A program made the translations under genes and the position numbers. The notes under the pieces were generated by a model that was not told the origin of the DNA, did no database searches, and saw nothing but the letters and a program-made list of their open reading frames with translations. Positions 14,130 to 28,372 of a DNA stretch of 64,000 nucleotides are shown piece after piece (position 1 is the first letter of the stretch; each line of letters starts with the position of its first letter). Source of the DNA: Pagrus major (lineage: Eukaryota > Chordata > Actinopteri > Spariformes > Sparidae); NCBI RefSeq assembly GCF_040436345.1, contig NC_133219.1, positions 21,169,458-21,233,457 of the forward strand, read 5' to 3'.

Positions 14130-15304
14130 CTGCCTGTTGTTGCTGGAACAGTTCCTTGTATGTCGGGGACCTGAATGAGGACATTGTTCCTGTGGTGATA
14201 AGGTGTAATTCAGGCTTGATTGTGTACGAGAGTAAGAATCTCCGGAAAGTATATAGTTTGTTCCCCCCAGTCAGTTCCCGCCTGTCAGGAGGAAGTTGAA
14301 GTTGATTTCGCTGCAAAACGGCGGACGATAAAGAAATAACACTGAGGTCAAACAGCTACTGTTTAAGTTGTCCGCACGAGAGTGCTTTAATGTGAAGGTA
14401 AGGAGATGTACAGGGGAGTGCCAGTTGTTTTTCTTTGTGACTGGAAGTATGGGAATTAAATGGATTACATGATATTTGTAGATGTACACAGAGCCAGGAT
14501 TTTTAGAGAATACTGAGGTGCCTTAAGAAAAGTTTTATTTGAATGGAGGGGTTCTCTATCTAAATCAACAAATGTGGATTAATTCACCACAACTTAACTC
14601 AAACAACTCTGTCAGATCTTTGGCCCTATTTTGCCCATAATTAGAGCCACTGCATGAGATGCTGATTATTTTGTCACATGTTAAGCATTAACATTTCATT
14701 TTCCAATTAAACCCTTCTTCAAGAATAAATGTCAAGGGGATAAATACTCAGCTTAGAAAAATAGTCCAAAATTCAATTATTCTAAGTCCGGAAATGCTGG
14801 AGTCAGGTTTTTAATATGTGGTCAAGTAAACAGACACGGAAAATCAGAAACACACAAAGTACCAAAAATAAGTATAATCTAAAATGTAAGAGGAGAAAAA
14901 CAGAAAAATACAACGAACCAACGACAACAGTACCGCATCGAAAAATCAAAGGCCAACTCTTTATCTTGTCTCAAAATGTAGTTAATAAGATGCTCAGATA
15001 AAGTGTAATCTGAGATATAGTTATCTATTTAAGTCTATAAATGTCTTAAAGTCTTTAATGGAAGCTCGCATCCTGAATCTACGCTGCGGTACTGTGGTCT
15101 GTTAATCACCAGAGCCGTGATAACTGTCAGGTCAGATGTGTCAGATCTGTCAGGAGCGCTAAGACTCGGCTTAATATCTCTCTCAACACATCATCTGTCT
15201 GTGCCAGCCTGAATGCAATGAATGGCTGCCACGACAGACAAGAAAGGGACCGGCGAACAGGTCAGTCGTCCACTGACAGACTGAAAGAGGAAAAGTCTTT
15301 AAGT
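14127..15304. other. Intergenic, no gene seen
   Basis: No supported gene, RNA or mobile element. The open frames are short and without domain signal. Confidence 0.5.
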
Positions 15305-15420
15305 TTTTAAAGCCACATGATGTAACTTTTTAAAAAAAACTTAAAATTACAGCTTTAATGTCATTTTGACGGTACAGTGTCTTGTAATAGGGTGAGCGGT
15401 GTCTCTGTCACGGGTAACGT
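15305..15420. mobile_element. Fragment of the 8308 MITE family
   Basis: It shares with 8308-8420 the order AAAGC-ACAT-ATGTAA, then ACAGCTT, then GGTACAGTGTCTTGTNAATAGGGTGANNGGTGTCTC-like sequence. Only the left part of the element is recognisable here, so it is truncated or diverged. Confidence 0.7.
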
Positions 15421-18400
15421 GAAATTATGATGTACCGTAAAACTGACTTTTAAGGGATTTTACTCAGCAGTTCTCCAGACAAACTTGGTGAAACCTGCTT
15501 TGGGAGGCAGGCCCATAGTTTATCTTATCCTTCTTGTCTGCCAAAAGGGTGGGACAGGTTGACAAGAGCCAGTTTTTCATTTTCAGGAAAACAGAAAGTC
15601 CGTCAATTTATCCCACGTAGCTGAATTTGCAACTGATTTCAGTTTGACAGCGAGTCACAGCAGACCTACCAGACTGGGACATGTGTTGACTGACTGTGGC
15701 AAACCTCACTGTGGCATGTGAGGCACTGCATGTTTACTCCCCTGACTGTGACACAGGGCAGCTTTGTGAAACCGGAGCTGAGGCAAGTATTTGCCGTCTG
15801 TTTGATGCTAATTTGTTGTGGATCCAAGTGGTAACGTTATACTTACATGAAATATCAGCTGCTGCTGCCAAGCTAGCAGTGCAGAGGAGGAGGGGACTAA
15901 CCTTAGCTCATAAAAAAAATGAAAAAGACAAGTGACGACTCCAGTGGGCTTTGGGCTTTTTCCAAGAAGAGTAAGAAGGCCTTGTTGTCTGTTTTTAAGT
16001 ATGCTAGCATGTTTCAAGAAATGGCACCACTTTGGTCCAGACTGACATATCTCTAAAACTAGCTAGCCCCCAACATTTTCTTTCTTTAGTGCCACCATGA
16101 GGTTTACATTTGAGTGAAATACTTTCTGCTATTGTTTGTTTGCACTGTTAGCGACCAGGCTAGGGTCAGGCTAATGTGACATTTTCAGTGTGTAGGTTGC
16201 TTTCTTAGATGTTGTTGTTGTTTCTTGTAACGCTACGATAACGCTAAGGTATGCTAACATAAGGGGAGGAGAATCTTGTACCATCATCCTAATCCCTTCA
16301 CCCGACACTGTTAATTGTGTTTAGGGCTACTAAGCAAATGTTAGCATGCTAACACGGTAAACTAAGGTCGTCACTCTGCAAACACACCTGCTCAACGTTA
16401 GCGTGTTAGCACTGTCGTTGGGCGCATGTTTCCATTTAGCTCAAAGCTCTGCTGCGTTTAAGGACAGTGTCTTCGATTTCTACACAGGGTTGTCTGTGTT
16501 GTGTTTGATTCATAGGTTACGTGTCTATTTCTTCCTTTACAAAACTTCGATATGTCCCCTCCTTTTCTTTTCCATGATAACACTCTGAAGAATGTAAAAT
16601 AAATGTTGCATGTGTCATTGCAAATTCAGCCCACATTACATTCAGAGATATTTCTGGGCGAAGTGTGAAGTCTGTGACATGTATTGTTGTAATAACAACA
16701 ATAGCAACAGTTGGTCGTGAACACTTGAAGGCGACGTCAGTGCGTTGAGCTCTGGGAGCAGCCGGCTGCTGTGTTTTGACCACTGGCCGGATTGTGGAAG
16801 ACGTACATGCCGCCGACAGCTGCTGCACATGTATGTGCGCACACGCTCGCTCACAGCCGTCACAGAGGTCTTTACACACACAGCATGCCATTGTTAACAG
16901 CTGGCAGGGGTTTTACTGCTGTATTACTCCAGACACGCAAAGGGAGAGGAGATAATGTGGCGTGGTAACCTTGACTGTCAAAACTGGCATGTAAATGCAA
17001 CAATGAGACACAAATAGCCGTTTTGTTTGCAACTGATATATATAAATCTTGTGTAACCATGTAATCCCTGTGTAACTGTGATAGAGTGCTGGAGTATATT
17101 CACACCAGGCATGTTTGTAGAGAGCATTTAATCATTTTGTTTGGTTCAACTGGACAGAAGCCAAATCTGAGACTATAAAAAAAGCACTTTGTAGCTTGTT
17201 AGCATTGTGACGGTACAGTTATACAACAATGTACAGAAAACAAGCGCATTTATGTGCTTTTTATTAGGACAATAGCACAATGCAGGCATCTGATAGCTAC
17301 AGTTACACTTAAGATTAGAAGATAAAGTTATATTAAGGTTAAATTCAATTGATTCTACATAGGTTTTACCCGTATAAACACGAGAAAATTAACTGTAAAT
17401 GACAAGAAAGATCACACACAAGTCTGTCGTGCAACATGAAGTTAAAGGAACTTTTGTTTCTAACTCGCCTCGCCAGAAAACAAACAGCTAAAGATGTTAC
17501 TCCTGTTTCAAAAAAAGCAAGGACAAACTTTTCCACTGTGGTTTAGACCAAAGAAACTGAGCTGTAGGTGTGAGTTCACCCTCTTCACAACATCGCTGAG
17601 TACACTTGGTGAAAAATCAACCAGCAGCTCCCAGTGAGGACTTCTGCTAAAGTCTCAGAGATAAAAAAAAAAAGTTTTTATTATAGTTTTAGTAAGTCCT
17701 AGAGCTATTTTTTTTATTGTGTTGGCTCTACCTAATGACTATGGGGTTATTTGAATGGATTTTATGACTCTCAGATTAAAGGGTGTGTCTTTAAGTTCAT
17801 TCTTGGCCTTGAAAACTTGAAAACAAATTAAAAACATAACTCAAAATTGAGGCATTTTCTGCCTTTATTATATAGAGTTCACTGAATAAAACAAGGGTCT
17901 CCATAGTCGGACTTGAATGAGAGACACTGTGATTACATCATCAACTTCTTAAACCCATAGTCACCTCCACAGAGCTGTTAGATCTTACAGCCTGGATGGA
18001 GGAGCTTATCCTCGGGAGTGAAGGCTACAGTTTCTACACAGCACATCAGATGTGGATGTAAAGCAACCCTGAATTAGAGCTAGCAGTCGGCTGTGTCCTG
18101 CTGAGGCGGAGTGTGATGTGTTATTGAAAGCGCAGCAAAAGCAAAAGCAAGTGAGACCTTGAGTCTAGATGTGCAACAATTATTGTCAATACGGATCAAT
18201 CATTCATAGTTGTGTCAAATCACAACTATGTGTCAAAAGTAAAAAAAAAATCAAAGTGAGTGTCCCTCCCATCAGAGCAAGCTAAGAAACCCAGCAAATA
18301 TTCACATTTTTAGAAATTGGAAACTGTGAATTTTATGGCATTTTTGCTTAAAAATGTGACTTTTACGATTACTTGATGACTAAAATAGCCGCTGACCGAC

Positions 18401-21400
18401 TAATTGATTAATGGACTAGCTCTACTTGAGCTAAGTTTTTAAAAACTACTATACGGTAGGATTTGCAGCCTTTCTAACCCTTGAGGGAAGGCTTGTAACT
18501 GACCTCGAGCACATTGAAGTACAGAGCCAGATCAAAACGTATGTATGTAAAGATCTGAAGGAAAATGGATAAAAAGGTATGAATGTGCAGAGATGTATTC
18601 GTGAAGACACACCTGCGAACCAGACGGAGACGATACTGCGTCAGTATGGTTGATCAGTGTCATTGCTAGGGCTTGTAAAGGTAAACACAGAATAACACAG
18701 AGTTGTTGACAGATAGAAAGAGAGGAAAAGACAAAACACAACAACAGTATTGTGACAGAGTCAGGGAAACGAGTGGGAGAACTGGTGTCCCAGCCAGGCA
18801 GAACAGGTCCCAGGCCCGTTGGAGGGACTGGCTGGAGCATGGAGGGAGGGGGTTTGGGTGGAGACGAGCGAGGTTCCCATGCCCTGGAGGCCCCTGGGGA
18901 GTAGCGGTGGCAGATGTGACGTCTGGGGCCCCGGCCTCCCTCCCTCCCTCCATCTCTACTACTTCCCTTCCTCCCCTGGCCCGGTGTCCTCCTCTCCGTG
19001 TCCTGGCTTGTCTGCTGCCTGTCTACTGAGGAGGGGAAGAGTCCAATCCATCACTCTGCCTCCCTCACTCCATAAATACACACACAACAGACCCAACACT
19101 GATTCTCATTGGACGGGAGCAACTATTACTCTCATGACAAGTCCAATTGAAATTGAGATCCTTCTCTCTGAGGAACTGATCCTGAAAAAGTGTCAGTCAT
19201 TATTCATTTTCACTTTTCAAGACTGAATCCCTTTATCCCTAACTCAAAAAATAATCTATTTCTGATAATACAAACTTTATTTGTCCCGAGACAACGTCTG
19301 AATTAAGTACGTTTCTAAGTAAATATGGAAATGTGAGTATCGTTTTGAGACGGACTTGAATAAAATGCATTTATTCTACAATGTGTAAATTAACGGCAAA
19401 GGTATAAATCACTAAAAATCTACTTAATCTGTTGAAGGATTTTGAAATGAATGTTTTTTTGAGGTTAGTTTAGGGATCGATAACTTTTCATTGCAACTTT
19501 TCAAGAGAAGATTTTTTAAAACTAGTTCATTTGTTAGTTTCACTCAGAGATCTCTGACTGACAAACCAAACACCATATTTAAGGTTAAGGTGTGTTTCAA
19601 GGGAGTGAGGTTTCATAGCGTCTGAGAAAAAATGTAAAAATGGCTGAGGCTTTGCCGTGAAGTGCACAATGTTATGAACCATGAGAAGGCCCTATCATAA
19701 CAACGATAAAAGAGATGAGGGCCCGGCTCAAGGGTTTGAAAGGAAGTGTGAGGCTGCAAAGAAAGAAACTTGTGGAAGAGATAGAGCAGCAGCGAAGGAA
19801 AGGATCCTCCCAGATCCACCCCGAGCCAGTTTTTCCAAGAGTCTGTCAGCATGAGGCAGCTGTGAGGAGAGGCCTTTATCTTGCTAATGCACTGTATTAC
19901 AGCAGGCCTCTCGGAAAAAGCCCTGTCTCTGTGCGGCTGGATGAAAAAGATCCGGATTGGATCCCCCCTCCTCTGAACAGATTAGGACCCTGTGAGCAGT
20001 CACACATCTTCAGCCGCCACGTTACTCTTTGAAGCCCTGCGAGTGGCTGTCCACACCATCTAACTTGGCAACGAGAGCGCGGCCTCTGACGCCGCGCTGA
20101 GGGACTGAATCTCCCGGTTTGAACACCATCAGGCAGCGTTCTTTGAGGCCTCTTCCCAAGCTCCCTGATGATCTGTAAATAAACATGTCTAATGTCCCTG
20201 ACTGATAAGTCCCCGCTTGCTTTGTGCCGGGTTTTCTTCAGGAATTAGAGCGAAGAAAGGAGAGGAGGTGATGGAGGCACAACAAATTAAGAAAGGACTT
20301 CCTGGATGGTTGGAAAACAGCTGCTAAGATAGCATCAGGAATAACAAACAGGAAATGACCTCAGATCCTCTGAGAAAAATGCCAAAGGAGTCGCTGCAAA
20401 TCAAGTACTTTCAGGAGATGTCCTGCTTCGAGGATAGGGATGTATTTTAGGACATTTTTTTTTACTTTTCAATCCTAATAAGACCTATTCAACCCTGTTA
20501 CTTCACAGACTTGGCTCTTGGTTTGCCATTACCCACCTTACTTCTCTCTAGGACTAGTCTAGAAGATCAGGCATTTCTGCTTACAAGTATTTTCTACTGA
20601 ATCAATAAAGATAGAGAATTTAGCCTGACAGTTCATTATTGAACTTGGAAACAGCTGTCGGCAAAAATTTCCACACAAGGTCCACTTCCTCACTTGTTTG
20701 TCTCAATTTTGACCGTATCACACAGTCTTCATCACTTAGTTTCTGCAATGAAATACAGATTACTGAAGGTTAATAGTGTATTTCAGTGATTGAGGCCTCA
20801 ACCAGCAGGTCAGTAGTGATTAAAGTTGGGACGGATTAATTAATGTATTGGATGAAACATCTCCAAAATGCAGAAAGCAAAACAGGACAAGACAAAATAT
20901 AAGAAATATGACCCGAAGAATCCTACATGCTGTCCTCACTTGCACTCCCTTCATTCGATGATGTTTTGGTCTTTATACGTTCATCAGGTCACATTTTCCT
21001 GATGATTTCGAATGTTTCAATACTCCGAACACCAAAATCCTGTCAATAGAGACTGTCATCAACAGTGCGTGGGATGCTTTTTGAGACAAGTCAAGTGTTT
21101 GTTATCCTACACTACTTTTTTAAAATTCAATCAATCCAGCGATGGTTTCTGCACTATTTTGTAATGATGAACATAAAAAGACTCGACAACAGTGTGCAGG
21201 TTTGCAAAATCTCTGCAGGTTTACACACAGCACTGTGCATCCGCAGCACATCAGGGAGCCGTTTTTAGACAGTCGTCTATTTTTTGCTGCTACACCAACT
21301 TACTGAATGTCACTGTATTGTCATGGAACATCCTCCCTCAGATTTTCCATTCACAGGCATGTAAACTGTGCACCATACAGAGAGATCTCTTCCCTATTGG

Positions 21401-22016
21401 TCCTTGGAGAAACCCCGTCCCTGCAGCACCTGTTTCAATTTACAGAGAGGATGTCCTCTCACCCATCAGCCCCCGACCTGCACACAACAATACAGAAAAC
21501 CTACACTGAAACAAAACACAGGGATTTACAGTGTTAAATATAGATCCCAGAACACTTGTCCCTGTGGAGTGACCATCAGATACCATTGTCCCTACACTGA
21601 CACAAAGCTGAAGCTTTGAGCACAGTTTGAGGACAAGGTAAGGGGCGAGACAAAGGGTAGTTTCACCACACTACAGTGTCTTCCCATCTCCCTATGTGCC
21701 TACAGGGCAGGGCTTCCCTGTTACTGACACTGTGACACCAGAGCAGAGAGGAAGATCTCAGCGGCGTCTCAGATCTGCTGTCGACAAAGGGTCAGAGTTT
21801 GGCTTCCTTGTCAGGTTTTGTTTCAGATGTTTGGCTTTGTGAAAGAGATCTGGTGAGTTTGCTCTGTAGAATAGGAGAATCTCATTGTCGATGCATCTGA
21901 GATACAAGTGAGAGTAACAGCACCACTGCCCCCTTCTGGAAGTGAGAGGTATTGAATTGATCAGGAGCAAAGGTGCTGTTGACCTTCTTGAATTGTTTCA
22001 GGCATCAGTAGTTGAG
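15421..22016. other. Intergenic, no gene seen; scattered repeat debris
   Basis: No exon could be supported. TTAGCATGCTAACA-type repeat debris lies at 16310-16370 and an ATTAATCGATTA-like repeat fragment at 18360-18425. The region 18700-19030 is purine- then pyrimidine-rich. The stretch 19715-20270 is comparatively GC-rich and complex, and carries an isolated 105-codon frame for which I find no family resemblance or splice support. Confidence 0.45.
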
Positions 22017-22290
22017 GCGGTGGAAGAAGTACTCAGTAGTATACATGCTGTATATTTAAAGTACCAATACAACCATGTAAAATACTCCAATAAAAGTAAA
22101 AGTCATGTATTCAAACCAAAGTTAAGTAAAGATATAGAGGTATGGGTGCTGGATGATGTTAAATTATCATCGCATTGGTGCTATATTGACACAAATTTTC
22201 TTCATTGTCAGATGACTCAAATAGAGCAAAAAGTATATTTTACTCTAAAATGTAGTGGAGTAGAGGTGTAAAGTACTATGAATTAAAAAT
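22017..22290. mobile_element. Copy of the AAGTACATTTA-type element
   Basis: It begins GGTGGAAGAAGTACTCAGTA and continues with AAAGTACCAATAC and AAAAGTAAAAGTCATG words typical of this interspersed fish family. It is diverged and its right end is unclear. Confidence 0.6.
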
Positions 22291-22435
22291 CTTTCGTAAA
22301 GTTAATCTTAAGTTACACTTTTTTCACTGAGTATTGTTATTTGAAATGTTTTAACTCTTTTGTTCAATGTCGAACGTCAAATACTGACGCTTTTGTTTGG
22401 CAACTTGGGTAAGACACCAACCCGAAGTGTCAATA

Positions 22436-22506
22436 TTTGACAACCTGGGGATGAGACTCAACAATCAGCTATCTTTCTCCAGAAAGTTACATCTTGCTGC
22501 TTTAAA
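22436..22506. mobile_element. Fragment of the 33013 hairpin family
   Basis: It shares GACAACCTGGGGATGAGACT and a terminal TGCTGCTTTAA with the hairpin element at 33013-33160, which has a GAGTTGGGAATGAGACTC-like core. Only one arm is recognisable. Confidence 0.55.
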
Positions 22507-24044
22507 TAAAGGTTTAAATATCAAAACTGTACTTAAATACATCAATTCCCACAGCCTTTCTGTTAAAAACTGTTATACTATTTATAATATCTACATTAAA
22601 AACTGTGAAAAAAGTTTTATCCTACAAAGGAAGTGTGAGAAAATGATTTATCATTGTATCATTTTTCAGGTCAAACAAAATGTGATTTTCACCCATCACA
22701 CAAAGACATTTTCCTTTCCAGGTCAAAGAACATTTCTCGGACTGGATTCCACACGACAAGTGGGCGAAATCTTTCCAGACTTTGTGTTTTCGTGAAGCTG
22801 CTGGGCTGGCAGGCAGCAGCAGCGAGGTGCATCCTGAGCACGTTAGTTTACACCCAGACTGCAGCTGTGTCAACAAGTTGGCCCACGTACGCCACACAGG
22901 CTCTGCAGATACTGATAATCTGTGAGTGTATAACAGAGAGATAAAGTGAGCAACAAGGGTTTAATAGGCGCAGTGTTGGACAGTTAACTGTTGCTGTTCA
23001 GCCGGTTGAGCTGTATCTGTTGTCAGGGAGGTGATTAAAATCATATATTTAAAAAGTCACAATCTAAACCTTCCTTCCATCAAGATCACTGTGTTTAAAC
23101 AAGACAGTAAGTCAGTAACTTTAATCAAGCCTCAAACAAAGAAACATGTTTATTACAACATTAAACATATAACTGTATAATTTAAATTTGAGTCATCAAC
23201 TTCCTTAATCAGCATCATCTTCTATTGATCCAGATGTAGAGGGAGATACAATTAAATTACTCTTAAGTAGCCTCTACCCGGCTCTCCTCCCTGAATCCCC
23301 ATATGGAGCTGATCTGCTGAGGTCATATTAAAAGGCCTGGGCTAGGGACAGAGGTCAGAGGTCACTGTGGGTCAGCAGCCCGAGGTTGAATCAGCAGCCT
23401 CTGTCACAGAGCTCGGCTGTAGATTTATCGGTTCAGGCGGATCTTTTTACAAAGAAATTAAAAGCCTGACCACAGTCAAATTCCCACTATATGTATTTCT
23501 ACTTCAGTGGTTTTTGGTATACTTAAGGGGCATAAACGTTTATTTGAGCTCACTATCGCTGAAAAGATGCAACATTAATGGAAAATGAAGACAATTTCTG
23601 GTTCCACTGTGGATAAATGCTTTATCCTTGATCAGTGAGTGAACTCAGCTCCTGGTGTTGTGCGTGTTTATCTTCTCAAGTAGCTAAGTGGATAATGGGA
23701 CAAAGGCCAGAGGTTAATCAAATGAAGCAGACTCACAGGTCATGAAGAGTTCCCTAAACTACTTAGTTACTTATTTGAGCAGTGCGGTGAACACTGACAC
23801 GTCCCGGACAAAAGGTGATACTTTCAAATATAGAAAGATATGACAAATATCAAATATCAAAAATTGACATTGTCAGGGTTCACTCCTCGCCATGAAGCCA
23901 CAGAGAGTTAACCCTGCGGTTTAATTCACTCAGCTGTATAAAGCTAATTGTTTTGTTTTCTGTTTTGGTTCAAAACTCTCCTCAACCTTGTTTTCCAATG
24001 CTGCGGACAGCTGTTTTAACTAGATCTAAAGGTCTAGACCCAAC
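22507..24044. other. Intergenic, no gene seen
   Basis: No exon, RNA gene or clear repeat could be supported. The open frames present are short. Confidence 0.5.
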
Positions 24045-24330
24045 TTTATGCCATCTGCCAGAACCAAACAGCTGACAGACAACATCAGCAACTAGTTGGT
24101 GAACGTACTGGTGGAGCATTTAGCAGCTAAAATGCCAGATACTTCCCTCAGGAGTTAGTAGAGACCAAAAACCAAAGGGAAGTAAAAAATGTAAGTGAAT
24201 ATTTGACTTCAGAGACATGACTCCAAATTAATGCCAGTGTTGCTCTGTCTGGTGGAGGTCTATAACAATATTAGTTTCCCATATCAACTGGAAAGGTGAT
24301 ATGATGTCAGCTTGTTTGTGCAGCCTGCAA
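24045..24330 (-). mobile_element. Copy of the GCTAACATTTG interspersed family
   Basis: The block around TGGAGCATTTAGCAGCTAAA followed by CCAGATACTTCCCTC is the reverse complement of the start of the copy at 29346. The right boundary is uncertain. No coding capacity. Confidence 0.6.
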
Positions 24331-27300
24331 GTGCCCAGGAAATCAGTTAAAGCAGGTTCAAAGTCCACAATACCAGACTTCAGTACCCAAAACAGTTAAG
24401 TTAGAAAATCATGAGTTTATGGTTCAAATGTCGTGCAATCATCAGCTGCAGTGAAATGCTACAGTGGCTTATTCAAGAGGAGAGAGCCTATTTTATCCTT
24501 GAGACATCCACTCCTCAAAAATAAATTAATTCATCATTCTGAGTGACAGCAGCTCGAAACGTTTCTCATCTGTTGTCACAGCCAGTAGTGTTTTGTTATC
24601 AGAGTAAGTGCTGATGACCACACTCGACCTCTCACTCTGTTACAAGGTCAGAGGTCAGAGTCAGTCCCAACTACTGCTGACCAGTGCAGGGTGAGTGTGT
24701 TGAGGAGAATTGTACACAATGGGACACAATAGGCCCGTCTCTCCCCCATTACTGCCACATCCACTCTCCATTCACCACTTCCTGGGTGTCTGGTGTTACG
24801 AGCCGACATGAATTCCAGTGTTTATTTCTTTCCCAAGGCCACCAGCTGCAACAAATACAGGGAAGAAGCTGATGAGGACACACAGGGCCAGAGCCCCACA
24901 TTCCTCCACAGAGCTGAGCTATTATCAGTTATGGTTGGAAACAGAGGAGTTCAGTGAAGCACAGGAAGCAGCAGGAGGGGGAAGACCATAGGTTTGGTGT
25001 TTGGATTGTAACAAAAACTGTAGATTAGTCTGAGAAAAGCTACTTAAGGAGGTCAGACTGATATCAAATGTGAGGAAAGAGCAAAGTAATGGAAAGTAGC
25101 TAAGCAAATTTACTACTTACTAAATTTCTCATTTAGGAAAATGCTGCAACGCTGTATTTAATGGCTGAATTTTCATTTTGGGTGAACTGTTCCTTTACCT
25201 TAAGCAGTGGAGAAGGGTGATACTGTATGTCTTGGTTGAGATTCACTGTTGCACTGATATGTGTGTGTTTTCGTGTGTGTGTGTGTGTGTGCCTGATGTG
25301 GTCATGGCTGGTTTAAGTGATTCATCCGACCCGCTGCTCGAGTGCCTGAGGCCTGTAACGTGTGCCTGCCGTCTGTTGGCTGCAGATGCTATCATGTGTG
25401 ATCAGTACAGCGTGTTTGTTGGCACATGCTCTCCGTCTGTCTCACAGCAGTTACACTCGTCACAGCTGTGAGCAGAAAACCTCTGCACCTGCCTCTGTTT
25501 CTGCCAAACGTAAACAGGAGGAAAAGAAAGAAGTTATGTGTGTGAGCAGGAGAGCGCTGTGGGATGTAAATGGGGTAATTTGCACAGATGAGATCAAGTT
25601 GTCAGAGGGAATCATACCTGAGGAGACGAATTACACTGCCCTTATTAGTCATGTGAGATCAGTGGGGTCGTGGGGATGGGGCCCGGAGGATCACTGATGC
25701 AAATGTGTGTGGAATGGAGCAGGAGATTGGTGGATTACAGCCAACGTGTTGGAGCAAAACATCACCTCTGGGGAAGATTCAACCTCCGTGACTTACAGTT
25801 CCACTTGTTCAACTGACAAACTGTTGGCTAATGTTTTGTCCCGTGTAGAGTGTTAACTGAGGTCCACAGCATTTTAGCTCTGATCACAGGTTTTTGATAA
25901 TATCAGAAATTCATTTTTACAATAATTCATGTTATTGCAGCTGGCAATGCCCTCATTAATAAGAAATTCTCAATAATGCCATGACCAAAAAGTTAATATT
26001 TAGGTTTTGATTTGGTAACAAGCAACATCACCTGACAACATGTAGCTTCACAGACAGTTAAGACATGGGGAAAAGCTTGCTTTGATATGGTGCGAGATAA
26101 AATTAATGTCCATACCCAATTTTTTTAGATACCCAATGTCAATCATACAGTTGTCAAGATGCTTCACTGAAATCATGGCTTTTACAAAGCCTGTTCAGCT
26201 GTTATTCCACCTCACTGTTCGACAAGGGTTACTGTTGCACCTTTTAGTTGGCAGCAAAGGTAGTAAAAGAGCTGAATTGATGTCTTTCTTAAAAAAGTGA
26301 GTCGGCGAGCTGTGCTGAGGCGATAGTGATATTTCAATAACGCATTAGACCCGCGATTCCCCCCTGGGGGTTTTGAAAAGCAGCTTGCAGCAGTTAGCAG
26401 CTAACTCAAAGAAGAAGAACAGCAACTGAAAATGTCTGCAAATTAGGGAGACAACCAGGTCAGGCTGCTCGTTACACTCCAAGCAGAGGACAAGATAGTG
26501 TTAGCGGTGTTAGTTTATCGTGTCAGCATAACAACATTTGGTAATTAGCCCTAAACACAATTAGGATTTCTCCTGATTTCATGGCAATCCATTGTTGAGA
26601 TTTTACTCCAACTGACAAAATGACATTGCCATCCCTAAAGCCAAAGAGGCCTACTGCTAGTTCAGTCCGAAAATGTGGGAAACATCAGGTCTTTATGCTA
26701 ATGTTGTCATCGTACACAACTTTCCTTTTGAATTTTAACGTATTTTATAGAACTACAAAAGAAGCCTCATCTATTTTGCAGCATCAAAAGTTAACCGCTC
26801 TTCACAACAAGAAAATGCCGTGGGTGCATCATCAGAGTAATCAGTAAGATTTTTTCATCTCAAGATTTACTCTTGCTATGTAGAGTGATTTTCTGGGTCT
26901 CCTCTGGCTGAGATCAGGTAGGAGAAAATGGAAAACTGCCAAAAAGGGAGCTCTGATTTTAAGAATCCTGCCTCAGGTTAAAAGACAATGAACTGTAGCA
27001 GGCTTTGATCTGTGTTCATATCCAGGCAGAATAACGATAGCTCCTTTGACCGGAGCTAATGATGTCTGTGGTGCGATAGCATACTGCAGAGGTGGATTTG
27101 TAGCCACATGGGTACCTTTAATGAGTTTTATTTGTTTTGTTTTATCCCCCTCCACCTCTTACTCACCTCAGTATACAGAGTAATGAAGAGGGAGGGATAG
27201 TGTGGGTTAAGAATCAGCCTCCTCCACACCTACATGGGGCTAATTATCCAACACTCACGAGGATCATCTCACAGCTTCGCATAAAGGAAAAGAGATTTCT

Positions 27301-28195
27301 CCTCTTCTTTCAACACATAATTCTATATTAACCTCCTTCGTTAGTCTCAGTTGGGGTGTAGATCTGGAAGGAGCTAATTTCACTTGGCATTTAGATAGTA
27401 ACTCTTCTCATCGACACGACTCAAACCTGCATGCTTTATTGACTTAAACGAAGAACACAAAGTAGAAGCCTAAAGAAATGAAGTGAACATGCAATGGCAC
27501 TTATAAAGCAGATAATCAACAATCAGGCAACAAATATAAATCAGATGAAAACATCAGAAAATAAGGATTCAAATCTCCATGAAGGGAGTTTAGTTCACCA
27601 GCTACATGCTTTATCAAACAGTCTACTTCAGCTTCACTTTATGTTCATGTGCTGAAAACGACTCTTTTATGGGCTCTTGGTGAGAGCTGGAGGAATTCAA
27701 GCGAACCGCAGTGGTTTGCAGGAAAACTGCTGACATGCCTGTCTGAGCTGTTGATTCACAGTGGGATCAGCAGGACGAGCGACACTTACACACAAGTACA
27801 GAGAATCATTTCATTCAACGGTAAAATGATCTGAAATTGCTGCTTAATTTAGCTGTAAGTACACTGTTTCACATGGGATACTGACATTTTTTTCTGTGGT
27901 TTTTACTGTAATAATGAGTGTTGTGCAGCCACTCAGCCATTTCACAGGATGATAATATTCATAGTTTTGCTGTTATGTAGTATACATGCGTAGTCCACCC
28001 ACACCCCTTCTCAAGGAACGGACTGGACCTTTGATTGATCGCTACTCCTGTCTCCTGGCTGGGACATTTTACACTGTAATCACACCTGACCAAGTTTTAA
28101 TTAGCCAGTGTAATTGATGCATTAATGTATATAATGAATATAGCTTCATGTAAACGGGAATGTCAGTGGAATATTGTGTGCATGTAAACCTAGCC
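24331..28195. other. Intergenic, no gene seen; repeat fragments
   Basis: It holds a TG microsatellite at 25258-25291, the end of a CACCCAAAATGAAAAT-type repeat near 25160-25199, and a fragment of the GCTAACATTTG family at 26515-26625 (TTTCATGGCAATCCATTGTT). No splice-bounded exon was found on either strand. Confidence 0.5.
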
Positions 28196-28372
28196 AATGA
28201 GATCAGCCAGATATGTAGGCGCAAGACCATTTACAGTTTTATAAGTCGTCAGAAGCAACTTAAAGTCTGATTAAACGTAGATAGGAAGCCAGTGAAGTGA
28301 AGCTTAAAGGGTGTAATTTGGTCAGAAGTTTTAGTTCAGTCTAGCTGCAGCGTTCTGAACCGTTTGAAGACT
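28196..28372 (-). mobile_element. Decayed LINE reverse-transcriptase C-terminal fragment
   Basis: Read on the minus strand, this stretch still spells pieces of the conserved tail of CR1/L2-group LINE polyproteins: VQNAAARL, then ASLHWLP, then SDFKLLLTTYKTVNGL. These are broken by several stop codons. It is a dead 5'-truncated LINE copy. Confidence 0.7.

Noticed and set aside
14032-14316. Open frames on both strands across 14069-14126
   Set aside because: They are driven by the TG microsatellite and encode poly His-Thr or Cys-Val; no gene.
16517-16891. 124-codon minus-strand frame
   Set aside because: No domain resemblance and no flanking exons; consistent with chance.
18532-19226. Several frames of 95-135 codons on both strands
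   Set aside because: The DNA is purine- then pyrimidine-rich with few stops by composition; no domain, splice or start support.
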